Assembly: GCA_937883755.1 (NCBI GenBank)
Contig: CAKZYA010000062.1
Coordinates: 62,001 to 126,000 of the forward strand
Source: an uncultured Flammeovirgaceae bacterium
GTDB taxonomy: Bacteria; Bacteroidota; Bacteroidia; Cytophagales; Cyclobacteriaceae
Length of the DNA stretch: 64,000 bases
Reading direction: 5' to 3'
The notes beneath the pieces were generated by a model that was not told the origin of the DNA, made no database searches, and worked only from the letters and a program-made list of their open reading frames with translations. This document shows, piece after piece, positions 41,783-51,784 of the stretch. How positions within the stretch are numbered: the stretch's first letter is position 1; every line of letters starts with the position of its first letter. Position numbers and translations under genes: made by a program.

Positions 41783-43222
41783 ATGCATCAGAAATATCTC
41801 ATACTATCGCTTTTCCTCTTCTCGACCCTATTAGCTTGCCAGCCAACAGCCGAAACATCATCCGAAGCAAGCCAACCAGCCTTACCCAACATCGTCTTCA
41901 TTCTAGCGGATGACATGGGTTACGGCGACCCGGGTAGTTATAATCCCGAGTCTAAAATACCCACTCCTAACATTGATAAAATTGCTCAGAACGGAGTAAA
42001 GTTTACCGATGCCCATTCGCCCGGCCCCTGGTGCGTGCCGTCCCGTTATGGGCTTATTACCGGACAATATCCGTATCGCACCCAACTCAACTGGCGCGAA
42101 CGAGCCTTAATTAATCCAGACCAACGCACTATTGCTGAGCTACTAAAAGATCACGGCTACCGTACCGGGATGATCGGTAAGTGGCACTTAGGTTTTGATA
42201 GTATTGACTGGAATAATATTCCCGCCGATCAGGAGTTTCAAGGTGGCCCAGTAGATCATGGATTTGACGAGTTTTTCGGGATGCACGCTTCACTGGATAT
42301 TCCGCCCTACTTTTATATTGAAGGCGACCGAGCGATAGCAGCCCCTAGCGATACGGTCGCCGATAACCAGAGTGAGGACGCTACCACTACCATTTCCGGA
42401 GCATTTTGGCGGGGCGGCGATATGGCGCCGAGCTTTAGTCACGAGGACGTACTGCCTAAGTTTACCGAACGAGCTGTTACATTTTTAGAGAAACAGCAAT
42501 CGGATCAACCTTTCTTTTTATACCTCGCTCTCACCGCACCTCACACCCCTTGGGTGCCCACCGAAGAATTCGCGGGAACCACATCGGTAGGTGAGTACGG
42601 TGATTTCACCAAACAGGTAGATCATACAGTTGGACAAATAGCTAGTACGCTAGATTCACTTGGTTTTGCTGAAAATACCCTATTCATTTTCACCAGCGAT
42701 AATGGATCGGTGTGGTTTCCTGAAGATGTAGAGAAGTTCGATCACCGCAGCACTGCTTCACTACGCGGAATGAAGATTGACCACTGGGAAGGTGGACATC
42801 GAATTCCATTTGTAGCCCAGTGGCCGGGAAAAATTCCGGCTGGAACGGTACGGGACGATTTAATGGGTTTTACCGATGTCTTTGCTACACTAGCTGCTGT
42901 GGTAGGTGATACTGTGGTTTCAGAAGACAAGGATAGCTATAATATGCTTACTGCTTTTCAGAACGAAGCGACCGAACCCATTCGTCAAGAAATGATCATT
43001 GGTGAACGGGTCGTGCGACAGGAAAATTGGAAGTTTATCCGAGATGGAGGCGAGGGTGGTCTGGGAAGAAGCTACGGCTATCAGGGTCAAGAACCAGCTC
43101 CTCAAGTAGATGAACTTTATAACTTAGCCGAAGACTTATCCGAAACCAATAATTTGGCGGAAGAGCAACCGGAAAAGGTCAGTGAACTTAACGCACTGCT
43201 ACCGAAGCTTCAGTCGGAGTAG
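41783..43222 (+). CDS. Sulfatase (S1 family) lipoprotein
   Basis: A 479-residue sulfatase with a lipoprotein signal (LLAC, Cys19). The metal motif is NIVFILADDMGYGD and the signature is CVPSRYGLITG with Cys84 as formylglycine. IGKWHLG and TSDNGS follow. Its subfamily differs from the upstream sulfatase, which suggests different sulfate positions or sugars. The 3' end overlaps the convergent TetR gene by 35 nt. Confidence 0.92.
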   Translation: MHQKYLILSLFLFSTLLACQPTAETSSEASQPALPNIVFILADDMGYGDPGSYNPESKIPTPNIDKIAQNGVKFTDAHSPGPWCVPSRYGLITGQYPYRTQLNWRERALINPDQRTIAELLKDHGYRTGMIGKWHLGFDSIDWNNIPADQEFQGGPVDHGFDEFFGMHASLDIPPYFYIEGDRAIAAPSDTVADNQSEDATTTISGAFWRGGDMAPSFSHEDVLPKFTERAVTFLEKQQSDQPFFLYLALTAPHTPWVPTEEFAGTTSVGEYGDFTKQVDHTVGQIASTLDSLGFAENTLFIFTSDNGSVWFPEDVEKFDHRSTASLRGMKIDHWEGGHRIPFVAQWPGKIPAGTVRDDLMGFTDVFATLAAVVGDTVVSEDKDSYNMLTAFQNEATEPIRQEMIIGERVVRQENWKFIRDGGEGGLGRSYGYQGQEPAPQVDELYNLAEDLSETNNLAEEQPEKVSELNALLPKLQSE

Positions 43223-43751
43223 CTATATTATACTTGCTTTGTAACAGTGCCAGCATTTTGTTTAGTGGGTAACGGTCATTCGTGAAGTATTGAGTGGCCA
43301 TACCGTCTAACGTAGCGTACAGCAAAATGGCCTCAGGTAACGCTTTGGTATACCCTAACTGTTGCATCAGCACCGCTAGATCGCCAATGATAAAGTTATT
43401 CAGTTCGTCGAAGTGGGTGCCGAGCTGTTTGGCAAGCGAAGACTGCAAGCGCAACGCCCGTAGTAATAACCAGTAGCTACGGTATTTTTCCAGAATTGTA
43501 AAGTAGTGTACCAACCACTGTTGGAGATTTTCCGCCGGATAGTTTGGCCAGTCCTGCTCAATCTTGGCAACACCTGCATCCACAATCGCTATCAGCAAGG
43601 CTTCCTTGTTTTTAAAGTAGTTGTAGGTCAACCCCAGCGAAATATCAGCGTGGCTGGCAATATCTCGCATGGAGGTTTGGTCGTAGCCTTTCTGACTAAA
43701 TAGCGTGAGGGCAGTACGGAAAATTTGTTGACGGCGGGCGGCAGTATTCAT
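43188..43751 (-). CDS. TetR-family transcriptional regulator
   Basis: A 187-residue regulator. The N-terminal helix-turn-helix (IFRTALTLFSQKGYDQTSMRDIA, then ISLGLTYNYFKNKEALL) is a clear TetR domain; the rest is a helical ligand-binding and dimer domain. A palindrome TGAAC-TATT-GTTCA lies 8 nt upstream of the start and may be the operator. The 3' end overlaps the sulfatase gene on the other strand. The ligand is unknown. Confidence 0.9.
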   Translation of the reverse strand: MNTAARRQQIFRTALTLFSQKGYDQTSMRDIASHADISLGLTYNYFKNKEALLIAIVDAGVAKIEQDWPNYPAENLQQWLVHYFTILEKYRSYWLLLRALRLQSSLAKQLGTHFDELNNFIIGDLAVLMQQLGYTKALPEAILLYATLDGMATQYFTNDRYPLNKMLALLQSKYNIATPTEASVAVR

Positions 43752-43758
43752 TCTTGAT

Positions 43759-43772
43759 TGAACTATTGTTCA
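43759..43772. promoter_or_regulatory. Candidate TetR operator
   Basis: TGAAC-TATT-GTTCA is a perfect palindrome with 5-bp arms immediately upstream of the TetR start codon. Position suggests autoregulation; it may also affect the divergent HAD gene at 43903. Confidence 0.4.
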
Positions 43773-43902
43773 GGTAAGAATATGCAATTACTACCGGATT
43801 CTCAAGCTAAATAGTGTATATTTGTTATAAAAAATAAAACGAAACAAGTAATTTACATCGTTCTACGGAGGTATATTACTTACTAAATCAACTAACCCAA
43901 TT

Positions 43903-44307
43903 ATGCGATCATTAATTATTGCCGTAGATTTTGACGGAACCGTAGTAGAAGATGCGTACCCCCGCATTGGTAAACCTCAACTGTTTGCCTTTGAAACCCT
44001 CAAAGCCCTGAAGCAAGAGCGACACCGATTAATTTTATGGACTTGCCGAAAGGGACAAAGCCTGCAAGAAGCGGTAGAGTTTTGCCGAGAAAATGGAGTG
44101 GAGTTCTACGCAGTCAATAGCAATTTCCCTGACGAACCACTCACCTCAGAGGACAGTCCTAAAATTGTGGCTGATTTATATATTGATGATCGTAATCTTG
44201 GTGGCTTTCCCGGTTGGGATCAAGTGTGGAAAATGCTAAAGCCCGATGATGAATTACCAGAAGTAGAGATGCGATCGAAAGGTCTATTACAGCGAATCTT
44301 TGGCTAG
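43903..44307 (+). CDS. HAD-superfamily hydrolase
   Basis: A 134-residue HAD-like protein. Motif I is AVDFDGTVVED (nucleophile Asp near residue 9), motif II lies in LILWTCRKG, and the acidic motif IV is DLYIDDRNLGG. The small size and lack of a cap domain fit a minimal phosphatase acting on a small phosphorylated compound or a phosphosugar. The last 4 nt overlap the convergent outer-membrane gene. A TATATTTG box at 43817 could be its promoter, though no clear upstream element is seen. Confidence 0.85.
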   Translation: MRSLIIAVDFDGTVVEDAYPRIGKPQLFAFETLKALKQERHRLILWTCRKGQSLQEAVEFCRENGVEFYAVNSNFPDEPLTSEDSPKIVADLYIDDRNLGGFPGWDQVWKMLKPDDELPEVEMRSKGLLQRIFG

Positions 44308-45455
44308 AAGGCTTCGGCAATATTGATGTAGAAATTGCTGGTGCCCTGACCCACAGCAAAATCAAGGCGGATATTAAGATTCTCTTCAGGAATAAGCGCG
44401 TAGCGCAACCCTGCCCCTACCGAGGGTTTTATGTCTGATAAAGAAAATTCTCCAAATCGTCGTGCTACATCGCCAATGCCAACAAAGCCAACTGCTCCCA
44501 AATTCTTCCAAATATGGCAACGGTATTCGGCCTGCCCCGCCAACAAATTATTATCGCGGTAGCGGCCTTCGTAGTAGCCTCGCATAATCATGTCTCCCCC
44601 TAGAGCGGCTAGTTCAATGAAAGGGGTCTCTCCCTGACTAAAGTAGCCAAACAATTGTACCGCCACAATGTCATTTCGTCGGGCAAAGGGTTTCCAGTAA
44701 TTACGTACATCCAGCACCCCAACTGAATAATCAAAGTCACTGCCTAAGGCTTTACGGTGAACCCGTTGCCGAAACTCAGCCAGTATGCCCGAAGTAGTAT
44801 TTAATACGTTATTACGATTATCAAGCATCACTCCCACATCAAGACCCACCGATCGATAGGGCTCGGCACCTAATGGCACTTCAGCTGACAATGCACCATC
44901 AGGATCAAGGTCAAGATCATAAGTTTCGGTGTAGCGAAAGCCCAAACCAGCGTACAGCTTTTTGTATACCCGCCGATAAGTTAGATGCTCTACCCCCAAT
45001 TCGGTGTAAGAAAAAAGCTCTTCATTGGATTCTGGACTGGCATTACCAATGCCGTAATAAAATTGAGGAAATTTTCGAAACGCCAATTCACCACGGTGAA
45101 TAAACTGCTCGCGGCGAGAGAATACAGTGTATTCGGGTGTAGTAATTATTTGATTATTGAGTGTATAGCGTAACGACATTGCAATGAACGAGGTACGGGT
45201 AGAGTCAGCCGTAGGCGGAAAAAGCAATTTCCCGCCAACTCCAAACTGCCAGCTGGTTTCGGGCGAATAGCCTGCAAAGGGCGCTACTACCCACCTCAGC
45301 GGGGGTTTACTTGGTTTTCGGGGAATTTCTCCTGAGAAGAGATCAATTACCTTATCAGCTAAATCAAACACCGACCCTTGGGCTAAAACCGACGTTGGAC
45401 AGCTAAGCAACAGAAAAGTAGCTTTAATAATAGTACTTGATAAGTAGCGACGCAA
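44304..45455 (-). CDS. BamA/TamA-like outer membrane beta-barrel protein
   Basis: A 383-residue protein with a signal peptide (cleavage near VLAQ) and an Omp85-type C-terminal barrel. Alternating strands and the late GGDMIMRGYYEGRYRDN block correspond to the conserved lid-lock region, and the barrel ends in a phenylalanine. No POTRA domains are present, so it is a short surface-antigen-type member. It follows the AsmA-like gene by 18 nt, resembling a reduced TamA/TamB pair involved in envelope assembly or lipid transport. Confidence 0.85.
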   Translation of the reverse strand: MRRYLSSTIIKATFLLLSCPTSVLAQGSVFDLADKVIDLFSGEIPRKPSKPPLRWVVAPFAGYSPETSWQFGVGGKLLFPPTADSTRTSFIAMSLRYTLNNQIITTPEYTVFSRREQFIHRGELAFRKFPQFYYGIGNASPESNEELFSYTELGVEHLTYRRVYKKLYAGLGFRYTETYDLDLDPDGALSAEVPLGAEPYRSVGLDVGVMLDNRNNVLNTTSGILAEFRQRVHRKALGSDFDYSVGVLDVRNYWKPFARRNDIVAVQLFGYFSQGETPFIELAALGGDMIMRGYYEGRYRDNNLLAGQAEYRCHIWKNLGAVGFVGIGDVARRFGEFSLSDIKPSVGAGLRYALIPEENLNIRLDFAVGQGTSNFYINIAEAF

Positions 45456-45473
45456 GGGCCTAGATTTTGTAGA

Positions 45474-48041
45474 TTAAGGGTGAGGCTCGAATTCCAGATA
45501 TTCGTCACTAACTTCAACCTGATAGTTGGAGATCTTCCGCCGATTCTTCATTACTTCTTTTAGTTCTTGCTTTTCGGCAGCAAGATTTTCTTTAAACTGC
45601 ACCTTAGCCGCTGGAATATCGTAAGAAATTTTGTAATCTTCTACTGTTCCCTTAGCTTTCAGAAAAAGTTTAGTGGGTGCCGCATTATCTGAAGCCACCT
45701 CACCAAAATACTTCTTTCGCTGGTCTGATCGCTCCCGAGCCTTAGCCGATCGTAAATGAATACTCCGCATGGGTACATCAAAATGGTAATCAATCTGATT
45801 GTCAAAAGTATGGATACCCTCTACTGTAATGTCCGATAAATTACTGTGCACTACCATCTTGGGAATATAGATCTGCCGATCACGAATACGAATATAGTTC
45901 CGAATATCGTCGAACTGAAGATGGTCGAGTTGCTCTTCATCTACAAAACGAGCAATCCGTTGCATCGGCTCAAAATTATTTAGCTCTCCTCTTTTTAATG
46001 TAGCGTAGGTTTCTGCCGAAAGCGAAGGGTAGCGTACTTGCAGATTATGATCCAGGCTCATCCGCCAATCTGATGTGGCGTACACCTCTCCCTTAAGATG
46101 GCGAGCCGTGAGAAAATCTTGCTGAAAATCTTCAAAAACGTAGAAAGCACTGTCTACGTGAACTCCCTCCAGGCGAGTGCGCCCCTCAGTATGAATGATC
46201 TCTTGCTGGGTATTTACCACAGCCGAAGCGTAAGCTGTTCCTCCAGCAGTTCGTACCGATAAGTCTTGAATGTGGGCAATCTGATTACGTAGTTTAAGCT
46301 TGCCTTGAACGTCTCTTCCACGAAAACGTCGAAACTTTAGTCGCTTTATATCACAGGAGAAGTCCAGAGTGAGCCTGGGGCTGACTTCTAGGCGATACGG
46401 CTGCTTACCTGAAAGCCGCTGCCAATCTTGCGCGACACTTCGCAATAGGTTACCATCGAGCGAATTACTCAATCTACCGGAAAACAACTCGTCCAGATCA
46501 ACAAAATCAGATTGCAACGAAGCACTGATTTGCACCGGATGCGTCTTCGTAAGTGCGTAGGCAATAGCATTTCTGAACTGCCCTGTGAGAGAAAAGTGGC
46601 TATGCCCCCAGTAGCCCGAAACTCGCTGGATAGCTAAGTGACTATTTTGAACCTCAAACGTACCAGAAATCTGCTGAAACGGTAACTGGCTGTCACGCAG
46701 AGCGAAGGAAACATCATTCATCTCAATAATCCCAGAGCTTTGGGTGCGACGGCGACGGTTCAGTCGATTGCTCTTCAGATCATTGATGCTTCCCTTCAAC
46801 TGCACATCAGCAATAATCTCACCCTGGGTATTTTCAAGTTGCGGAACTGGGTAAAACGCCAGTAGCGATGGTATACTAAATTGTCCTTTAAAATCGGTTT
46901 CGAGATACAAATCGCGAAAATTACGCAACCGAAGATTACCACTTAGTGGCTTTCCATCCAGCATAGCGCGAATATTGGTCAGGCTTAGATCTGAAGTACG
47001 AGTGTTTCGTTCCGCGCCATTGGTAAATGAACCCGACAGGTAAATATTTTCTAGCTTCTTCCGGTAATCCGGGTGAAAGAAAGAAGCATCTTGGCAACCA
47101 AAATCTAGTTGAATAGCGGGCTGATAGGCCAGCCCGGTAACCTTTCCGGCTAATTGTACTGCGCCTGTGCTTCGGTAATGCTGCCAAGGTCGAGCTATTG
47201 ATTCGGGCAGTACACTTAGTAAAGTAGGAAAATCTGTGTGAGTTGCTTCTACTATTAAATCTAGTTTCGTTTGGTCAGTATGGTCAATCCATCCTTGAAC
47301 CTGAATCTTAGTATCGTTTAAACTTACTTGAGAAGGTTCTACCAGTAGGCGTTTTTCGTGGCCGTAATAAACTAACTCGGTACGTAGCCCTAGCCATTGG
47401 TTAGCAAAATAATGATCAGAACCTACTCCAATGTATTTGCTTTCCAAATTGCCTTCTGTGTTGATTTGATACACCGATCCGTCCACCTGCAACGATGCAG
47501 TTACGTCGTGGGCATAAGTCAGTATATCTTGCTTCCGGGCTAAATCTAGGTATCGGACTTGCACATCATTCAGATTTACTTGCTCTAAACGAAAAGCCAG
47601 CGAACGGCTCATTGACTGCTGAGTTGAATCTCGCTGATTTCGGAATATAGTGTAATTGGCTCTCCTTTCTTCGTCAATAAGCAAGGTTACTGCTCCATTG
47701 GTCAGTGTGATTTGCTGCAATTCGTACGTTCCCTGAAGCAGAGCAAGCAGATTGAATGAGAAATCAATCCGAGCAATATCAGCTAACGGGGACTTACTAC
47801 CGCGAATCGAATCCGCAGCTCCGGGAATAAAAACCTCCTCAAAGGAAACCGCTAATTGCGGAAAATCTCGCCACGCCGATACCTGAATGCTTTTTACCTC
47901 TACTGGCGTAGCTACATACTCGTTTAACGACGATACCAATCGCTCAATGAGTTGATCCTGATAGAAATAGCCAATCCCTACCAATCCCGCTGCAAAAATG
48001 CTCAGCGTAATAGCTAACCCAATGATAATTCTTTTAAACAA
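45474..48041 (-). CDS. AsmA-like envelope protein
   Basis: An 855-residue protein with one N-terminal membrane helix (about residues 4-27) and a long periplasmic part. The opening AsmA block (QDQLIERLVSSLNEYV ... PVEVKSIQVSAWRDFPQLAVSFEEV) and a C-terminal repeated-strand region are typical of AsmA/TamB-type lipid-conduit proteins. In Bacteroidota such proteins are thought to move phospholipids to the outer membrane. It is the first gene of a two-gene unit with the BamA-like barrel. Confidence 0.85.
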   Translation of the reverse strand: MFKRIIIGLAITLSIFAAGLVGIGYFYQDQLIERLVSSLNEYVATPVEVKSIQVSAWRDFPQLAVSFEEVFIPGAADSIRGSKSPLADIARIDFSFNLLALLQGTYELQQITLTNGAVTLLIDEERRANYTIFRNQRDSTQQSMSRSLAFRLEQVNLNDVQVRYLDLARKQDILTYAHDVTASLQVDGSVYQINTEGNLESKYIGVGSDHYFANQWLGLRTELVYYGHEKRLLVEPSQVSLNDTKIQVQGWIDHTDQTKLDLIVEATHTDFPTLLSVLPESIARPWQHYRSTGAVQLAGKVTGLAYQPAIQLDFGCQDASFFHPDYRKKLENIYLSGSFTNGAERNTRTSDLSLTNIRAMLDGKPLSGNLRLRNFRDLYLETDFKGQFSIPSLLAFYPVPQLENTQGEIIADVQLKGSINDLKSNRLNRRRRTQSSGIIEMNDVSFALRDSQLPFQQISGTFEVQNSHLAIQRVSGYWGHSHFSLTGQFRNAIAYALTKTHPVQISASLQSDFVDLDELFSGRLSNSLDGNLLRSVAQDWQRLSGKQPYRLEVSPRLTLDFSCDIKRLKFRRFRGRDVQGKLKLRNQIAHIQDLSVRTAGGTAYASAVVNTQQEIIHTEGRTRLEGVHVDSAFYVFEDFQQDFLTARHLKGEVYATSDWRMSLDHNLQVRYPSLSAETYATLKRGELNNFEPMQRIARFVDEEQLDHLQFDDIRNYIRIRDRQIYIPKMVVHSNLSDITVEGIHTFDNQIDYHFDVPMRSIHLRSAKARERSDQRKKYFGEVASDNAAPTKLFLKAKGTVEDYKISYDIPAAKVQFKENLAAEKQELKEVMKNRRKISNYQVEVSDEYLEFEPHP

Positions 48042-48176
48042 ACGATGCTATTTTAATCTCAACGCAACAAGTAGGTCAAATATGATACCCACCACACTCA
48101 CCGTTTGCAACAAATACTAACAAAAAGGTACTTAAAGGAAATAGATGATAGGCTCAGAAAATTTTTCAGCTGGACA

Positions 48177-48207
48177 TTGGCAATTGTAGGCAAGAGTATT
48201 ACCTTTG
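48177..48207 (+). promoter_or_regulatory. Promoter of tRNA-Val
   Basis: TTG at 48177-48179 and TACCTTTG at 48200-48207 are separated by 20 nt, a close match to the Bacteroidota promoter consensus. The tRNA starts 66 nt downstream. The same TACCTTTG box occurs at the RNA-repair locus promoter. Confidence 0.65.
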
Positions 48208-48272
48208 CAAAACATTTTTTCAGGGTTCTTCATTTGCTCATAGTCAAAAAAGAAAAGTCCCTAGTAAAAAAT

Positions 48273-48347
48273 GGGTTCTTAGCTCAGTTGGTTTAGAGCA
48301 CCTGCCTTACAAGCAGGGGGTCGTAGGTTCGAATCCTACAGGACCCA
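48273..48347 (+). tRNA. tRNA-Val(TAC)
   Basis: Canonical cloverleaf: acceptor GGGTTCT/AGGACCC, D arm GCTC...GAGC, anticodon stem CCTGC/GCAGG with loop CTTACAA (anticodon TAC), T arm GTAGG-TTCGAAT-CCTAC. No insert. It serves as a normal reference for the unusual tRNAs at 20-25 kb. Confidence 0.95.
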
Positions 48348-48371
48348 CACTCTTATAGAATAATGATTATC

Positions 48372-48405
48372 AAGCACTTACGAAGAAATTTGTAAGTGCT
48401 TTTTT
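48372..48405 (+). terminator. Intrinsic terminator after tRNA-Val
   Basis: A perfect 10-bp stem AAGCACTTAC (48372-48381) / GTAAGTGCTT (48392-48401) is followed by TTTT and further T-rich sequence. It lies 25 nt after the tRNA and shows that the open frame of the next gene cannot sensibly start at 48396. Confidence 0.9.
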
Positions 48406-48497
48406 GTTTAAGTTTCTTTAATGAACATATTCGCAGTGTTCAGGAGTTATCTCCAGATGAGATTTCGGCATCTAACCACATAAAACCTACCTATGAA

Positions 48498-49841
48498 ATG
48501 TTAGACTGGTTTTTAAGAAAAGATCATTGGCTCAACTCCCTGCTAGGGCTAATTATCAGCTTCACTTTAATCGCTTGTTCAACCCAGCCACAGTCTGATT
48601 ATGATCAGTTCGGAGGGTACACTGACATTCAGCGGGAGGCTACGGGCTGGTTTCGCGTGGAGAAAGTTGGTGATCGCTGGATGTTCATCACTCCTGAAGG
48701 GCACGGCTACATTGCACTGGGGGCTAATCATACCGGACGTTATCTTAATGAGCGGGAACAGTCAGCCGGATTATATGAGCGGGTTGGTGACGATCGCCAG
48801 CAAGCCGAAGAAGCAATGTATCAGGCTTACTTGGAATCAGGGCTGAACGCGGGTGAGGCTTACGCACCGCTCAACCCATACTTGAAAAACCGCCTGCCCT
48901 ATATTGTGCACCTTAACTATCCCGGAAGCAAGTTCGAGTTCGATATTTTTGATGATTCAGTGCAAACGGCGTTTCGCCAGCATCTTGTACCTCAATGCCA
49001 GCAGGTAGCTTCTGATTCCTTCGCGCTGGGAATAGCGTTTGTGGATCTACCGGTTTGGAACACTCGCCGAATGGAATTTTTTCGCTCTCTACCAGCTAAT
49101 GCCCCTGGCAAACAAGCCTATCAAAAGTTTCTCACTGATCAATACCCTTCCATCCAGAAACTGAACAAAAACTACAGCACCTCTTTCAATTCTTTTGAGG
49201 ATTTACTAGAAAGCACCGAATGGTCGGTGGATTCTAAGCTGCCTGCTGTACAACAGGATGACGAACGCTTTATGGGACAGATTGCTGAAAAACTTTATCC
49301 TTTACTAAGGGACATTGTGCGGGAAGGCGCACCCAATCACTTATTTCTGGGAGAACGTTACGTACTGCGGATGGTGCCCGAACCAGTTCTACAATCACTA
49401 GCTAAGTACGTGGATGTATTCTGTACCCAAGCGTTGATTCTGAGTCCGCAACGGCCACCTGAGTGGCAAGTCTTTCAGCAGCCAGGTTACGATAGCGCCT
49501 TTGCTACTGTGAAAAAACCAATCATCGTAGTGGATTGGGCCACCCCATTTAGTCTGGACGAAACTTATGAAAACGACCGCGGAACCATTAAAGCCGAAAA
49601 TGAAGCAGCCGAAGATGTTGCTCGGTGGGTGAAAGATGCCTTGAATCAACCGTACATCGTTGGAATATTTAAGTGTCAGTTCATCGGTACTCACGGCAAT
49701 GATCGGTGGTTTCCTAAAGGGCGTATGAAGCGAACGCTGTGGCAAGACGACGGCACTCCTTTTCCAGTCATGACCGAACGAGTCTCCCGGGCTCATCGTG
49801 AAGCTTTGAATGAGGTTTATCAATCAATCGAGAATCAGTAA
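48498..49841 (+). CDS. Agarase-like glycoside hydrolase lipoprotein
   Basis: A 447-residue protein that starts at the ATG at 48498; the frame upstream of this runs into the tRNA-Val terminator. A lipoprotein signal ends at LIAC (about Cys26). The N-terminal block GWFRVEKVGDRWMFITPEGH followed by YIALGANHTG is characteristic of the beta-agarase/GH50-like TIM-barrel enzymes. LFLGERYVLRMVPEP and the C-terminal IVGIFKCQFIGTHGNDRW region continue the fold. It probably cleaves a red-algal or related galactan at the cell surface. It lies just upstream of the FecI/SusCD cluster. Confidence 0.75.
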   Translation: MLDWFLRKDHWLNSLLGLIISFTLIACSTQPQSDYDQFGGYTDIQREATGWFRVEKVGDRWMFITPEGHGYIALGANHTGRYLNEREQSAGLYERVGDDRQQAEEAMYQAYLESGLNAGEAYAPLNPYLKNRLPYIVHLNYPGSKFEFDIFDDSVQTAFRQHLVPQCQQVASDSFALGIAFVDLPVWNTRRMEFFRSLPANAPGKQAYQKFLTDQYPSIQKLNKNYSTSFNSFEDLLESTEWSVDSKLPAVQQDDERFMGQIAEKLYPLLRDIVREGAPNHLFLGERYVLRMVPEPVLQSLAKYVDVFCTQALILSPQRPPEWQVFQQPGYDSAFATVKKPIIVVDWATPFSLDETYENDRGTIKAENEAAEDVARWVKDALNQPYIVGIFKCQFIGTHGNDRWFPKGRMKRTLWQDDGTPFPVMTERVSRAHREALNEVYQSIENQ

Positions 49842-50039
49842 AGAGGCACACTCTTATGCTATTTTCAGATGACTATCTGATAGTTTACTTTCGGTCATTG
49901 CTGTCTTATTAACAGAAGGCTTCTCCTGTTCAAATACTAGCTTATCAGAACACTATTATCTTACTATTTTGAGTTAATGATAACAATTTCGTAAAATGAC
50001 TAGTATAAATAAGACACCTGTTAAGAGTTTTTTGGTAAA

Positions 50040-50621
50040 ATGCCAACTCCTTTAATCACCGAATCAATAGTACGTCAGTTTACGCAGGGGCAACCCAAAG
50101 CGTTTAGGCTAATTTTTGATGCACTTCACGCGCAGGTTTACGCATTTAGTATCAGATTCACCAAGTCTCCTACTGAAGCAGAAGAAGTAACTCAACAAGT
50201 TTTCATTCGTCTTTGGGAAAAAAGAAACCTTATAGACCCAAGCCTTCCACTAGAGAATTATGTGTACAAGATGACACGTAATTGCGCCTTCAATCATCTC
50301 AAGCAAATGGCCCTTCGTGATCAACAGCAACAGGCTGGAAAGCTATGGGTAGAGAATAGTGCTCCAGTAACTGAAGATGACCTATCGTTAGCTGAGTGTC
50401 AACAGCTTACCCACAAACTTATCGACTCTCTTCCGGAAAAACGACAAATCATTTTTAGGATGCACTTTGAGGAGGGGCATTCTCCGGCTGAAATAGCTTC
50501 TCTACTAGGTATTTCACAATCTACGGTGAAATCACAGTTAGCCAAAGCCACCAAAGCAGTGAAAGGATTTTTATTGAACTACCGGGTAGCCAATATCCTT
50601 GCCTTTCTTCTTCTTTTCTAA
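50040..50621 (+). CDS. FecI-like ECF sigma factor
   Basis: A 193-residue extracytoplasmic-function sigma factor. Region 2 spans about residues 20-90 (FRLIFDALHAQVYAFSIRFT, EAEEVTQQVFIRLWEKR) and region 4 about 125-180 (LPEKRQIIFRMHFEEGHSPAEIA, ISQSTVKSQLAKA). It is the Bacteroidota expansion type found beside FecR and SusC genes and should switch on the following transport operon when the cognate glycan is bound by SusC. It is probably sequestered by the FecR at 50776. Confidence 0.93.
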   Translation: MPTPLITESIVRQFTQGQPKAFRLIFDALHAQVYAFSIRFTKSPTEAEEVTQQVFIRLWEKRNLIDPSLPLENYVYKMTRNCAFNHLKQMALRDQQQQAGKLWVENSAPVTEDDLSLAECQQLTHKLIDSLPEKRQIIFRMHFEEGHSPAEIASLLGISQSTVKSQLAKATKAVKGFLLNYRVANILAFLLLF

Positions 50622-50775
50622 TATTTCTAAAGAGAAGGTCAAAAAGTAGATATAAATCATAGTATTCACCTACTTTTATTGCCTTTTTCACAAAATCTCA
50701 ACTAATTTTTATTAGGATCATCCTACCCGCTTAGCTAACTGTATTAATAGTATAAGATGCTCTAAAACAGTTAGC

Positions 50776-51747
50776 ATGGATCAAGCCGAACAACTGCTTA
50801 AAAAATATTTGGAGGGGCGCTGTACCAATAAAGAGAAACAGCAGCTTTACCACTATCTGCTGCAAAGTAACGCTGCGGATTACGATGAAGCGTTAAAATC
50901 ACTGTGGGCTGAGTTAGCTACTGCTCCTAAGCCTGAAGCTACCGCTTCAGCGCGGATGTATCAGTATGTGACAGAAAATAGCTCAGATTTCAAACGACGC
51001 TTTTTTCCGGTGAGAGTATGGTATGCAGTGGCCTCTTTGACGGGTATATTACTTGTGTTGGCTGCCTTGTACTATTTACTACCTCGGCAAGAAGTATACG
51101 ATACACAGTACGGCGAGGTAAGAACCTTAGTATTACCCGATAGCACAATCGTACATCTCAATGCTAATTCTCAACTTTCTTATTCTTCTGACTTAGCTAC
51201 TAACGATATCCGCGAGGTTTGGCTAAAGGGTGAAGCTTACTTTGAAGTTACCTATCACCAACTCTCTACTAGTGACCCGGTCAAGCTGGTCGTTCATACT
51301 GATCAGGTGGATATCGAAGTACTGGGAACCTCTTTCAATGTGAAAGACCGGCGGGGCATTACGCAGGTGGTGCTAGACGAAGGAAAAGTGCGGCTAAAGA
51401 AACCAGAGAGTGATGATGAGCTAGTGGCACTAAAGCCTGGTGAAGCTGTTCGAGTAGATCAACAGCAGACATTTTCAGTAGAGAGAATTGAATCTTCAGC
51501 CCAAGCCTCTTCTTGGAAAGAAAATGAGCTTTACTTCAACGATCAATCTTTAGTAGAAATCCAGCAAATTCTCGCCGATAACTACGGTATTCAGATACGT
51601 TTTGCGGAGTCTACGTTGGGGCTACTACGCTTTACCGGTTCTACTCCGGCTGATAACCTTTCTGTTTTATTTACCACACTAGAGAAATCATTTGCGCTGA
51701 AAATCCAGGAGAGGGACGGGGAATATATTGTGAGAAGCGCACCCTAG
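50776..51747 (+). CDS. FecR-family anti-sigma factor
   Basis: A 323-residue inner-membrane protein. The cytoplasmic N terminus (about 1-75) would bind the sigma factor, a single helix lies at about 82-106, and the periplasmic FecR domain follows (YGEVRTLVLPDSTIVHLNANS, then EVWLKGEAYFEV). A C-terminal STN-contacting domain (about 250-323) completes it. It relays the substrate signal from the SusC N-terminal extension to the sigma factor. Spacing and order (sigma, FecR, SusC, SusD) support this. Confidence 0.93.
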   Translation: MDQAEQLLKKYLEGRCTNKEKQQLYHYLLQSNAADYDEALKSLWAELATAPKPEATASARMYQYVTENSSDFKRRFFPVRVWYAVASLTGILLVLAALYYLLPRQEVYDTQYGEVRTLVLPDSTIVHLNANSQLSYSSDLATNDIREVWLKGEAYFEVTYHQLSTSDPVKLVVHTDQVDIEVLGTSFNVKDRRGITQVVLDEGKVRLKKPESDDELVALKPGEAVRVDQQQTFSVERIESSAQASSWKENELYFNDQSLVEIQQILADNYGIQIRFAESTLGLLRFTGSTPADNLSVLFTTLEKSFALKIQERDGEYIVRSAP

Positions 51748-51784
51748 AAATGTATGCAACCAATTACCTATCAAATAAACCCTT

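Noticed and set aside
48396-48497. N-terminal extension of the agarase-like protein from a GTG at 48396
   Set aside because: That start lies inside the tRNA-Val terminator; the ATG at 48498 gives a proper lipoprotein signal.
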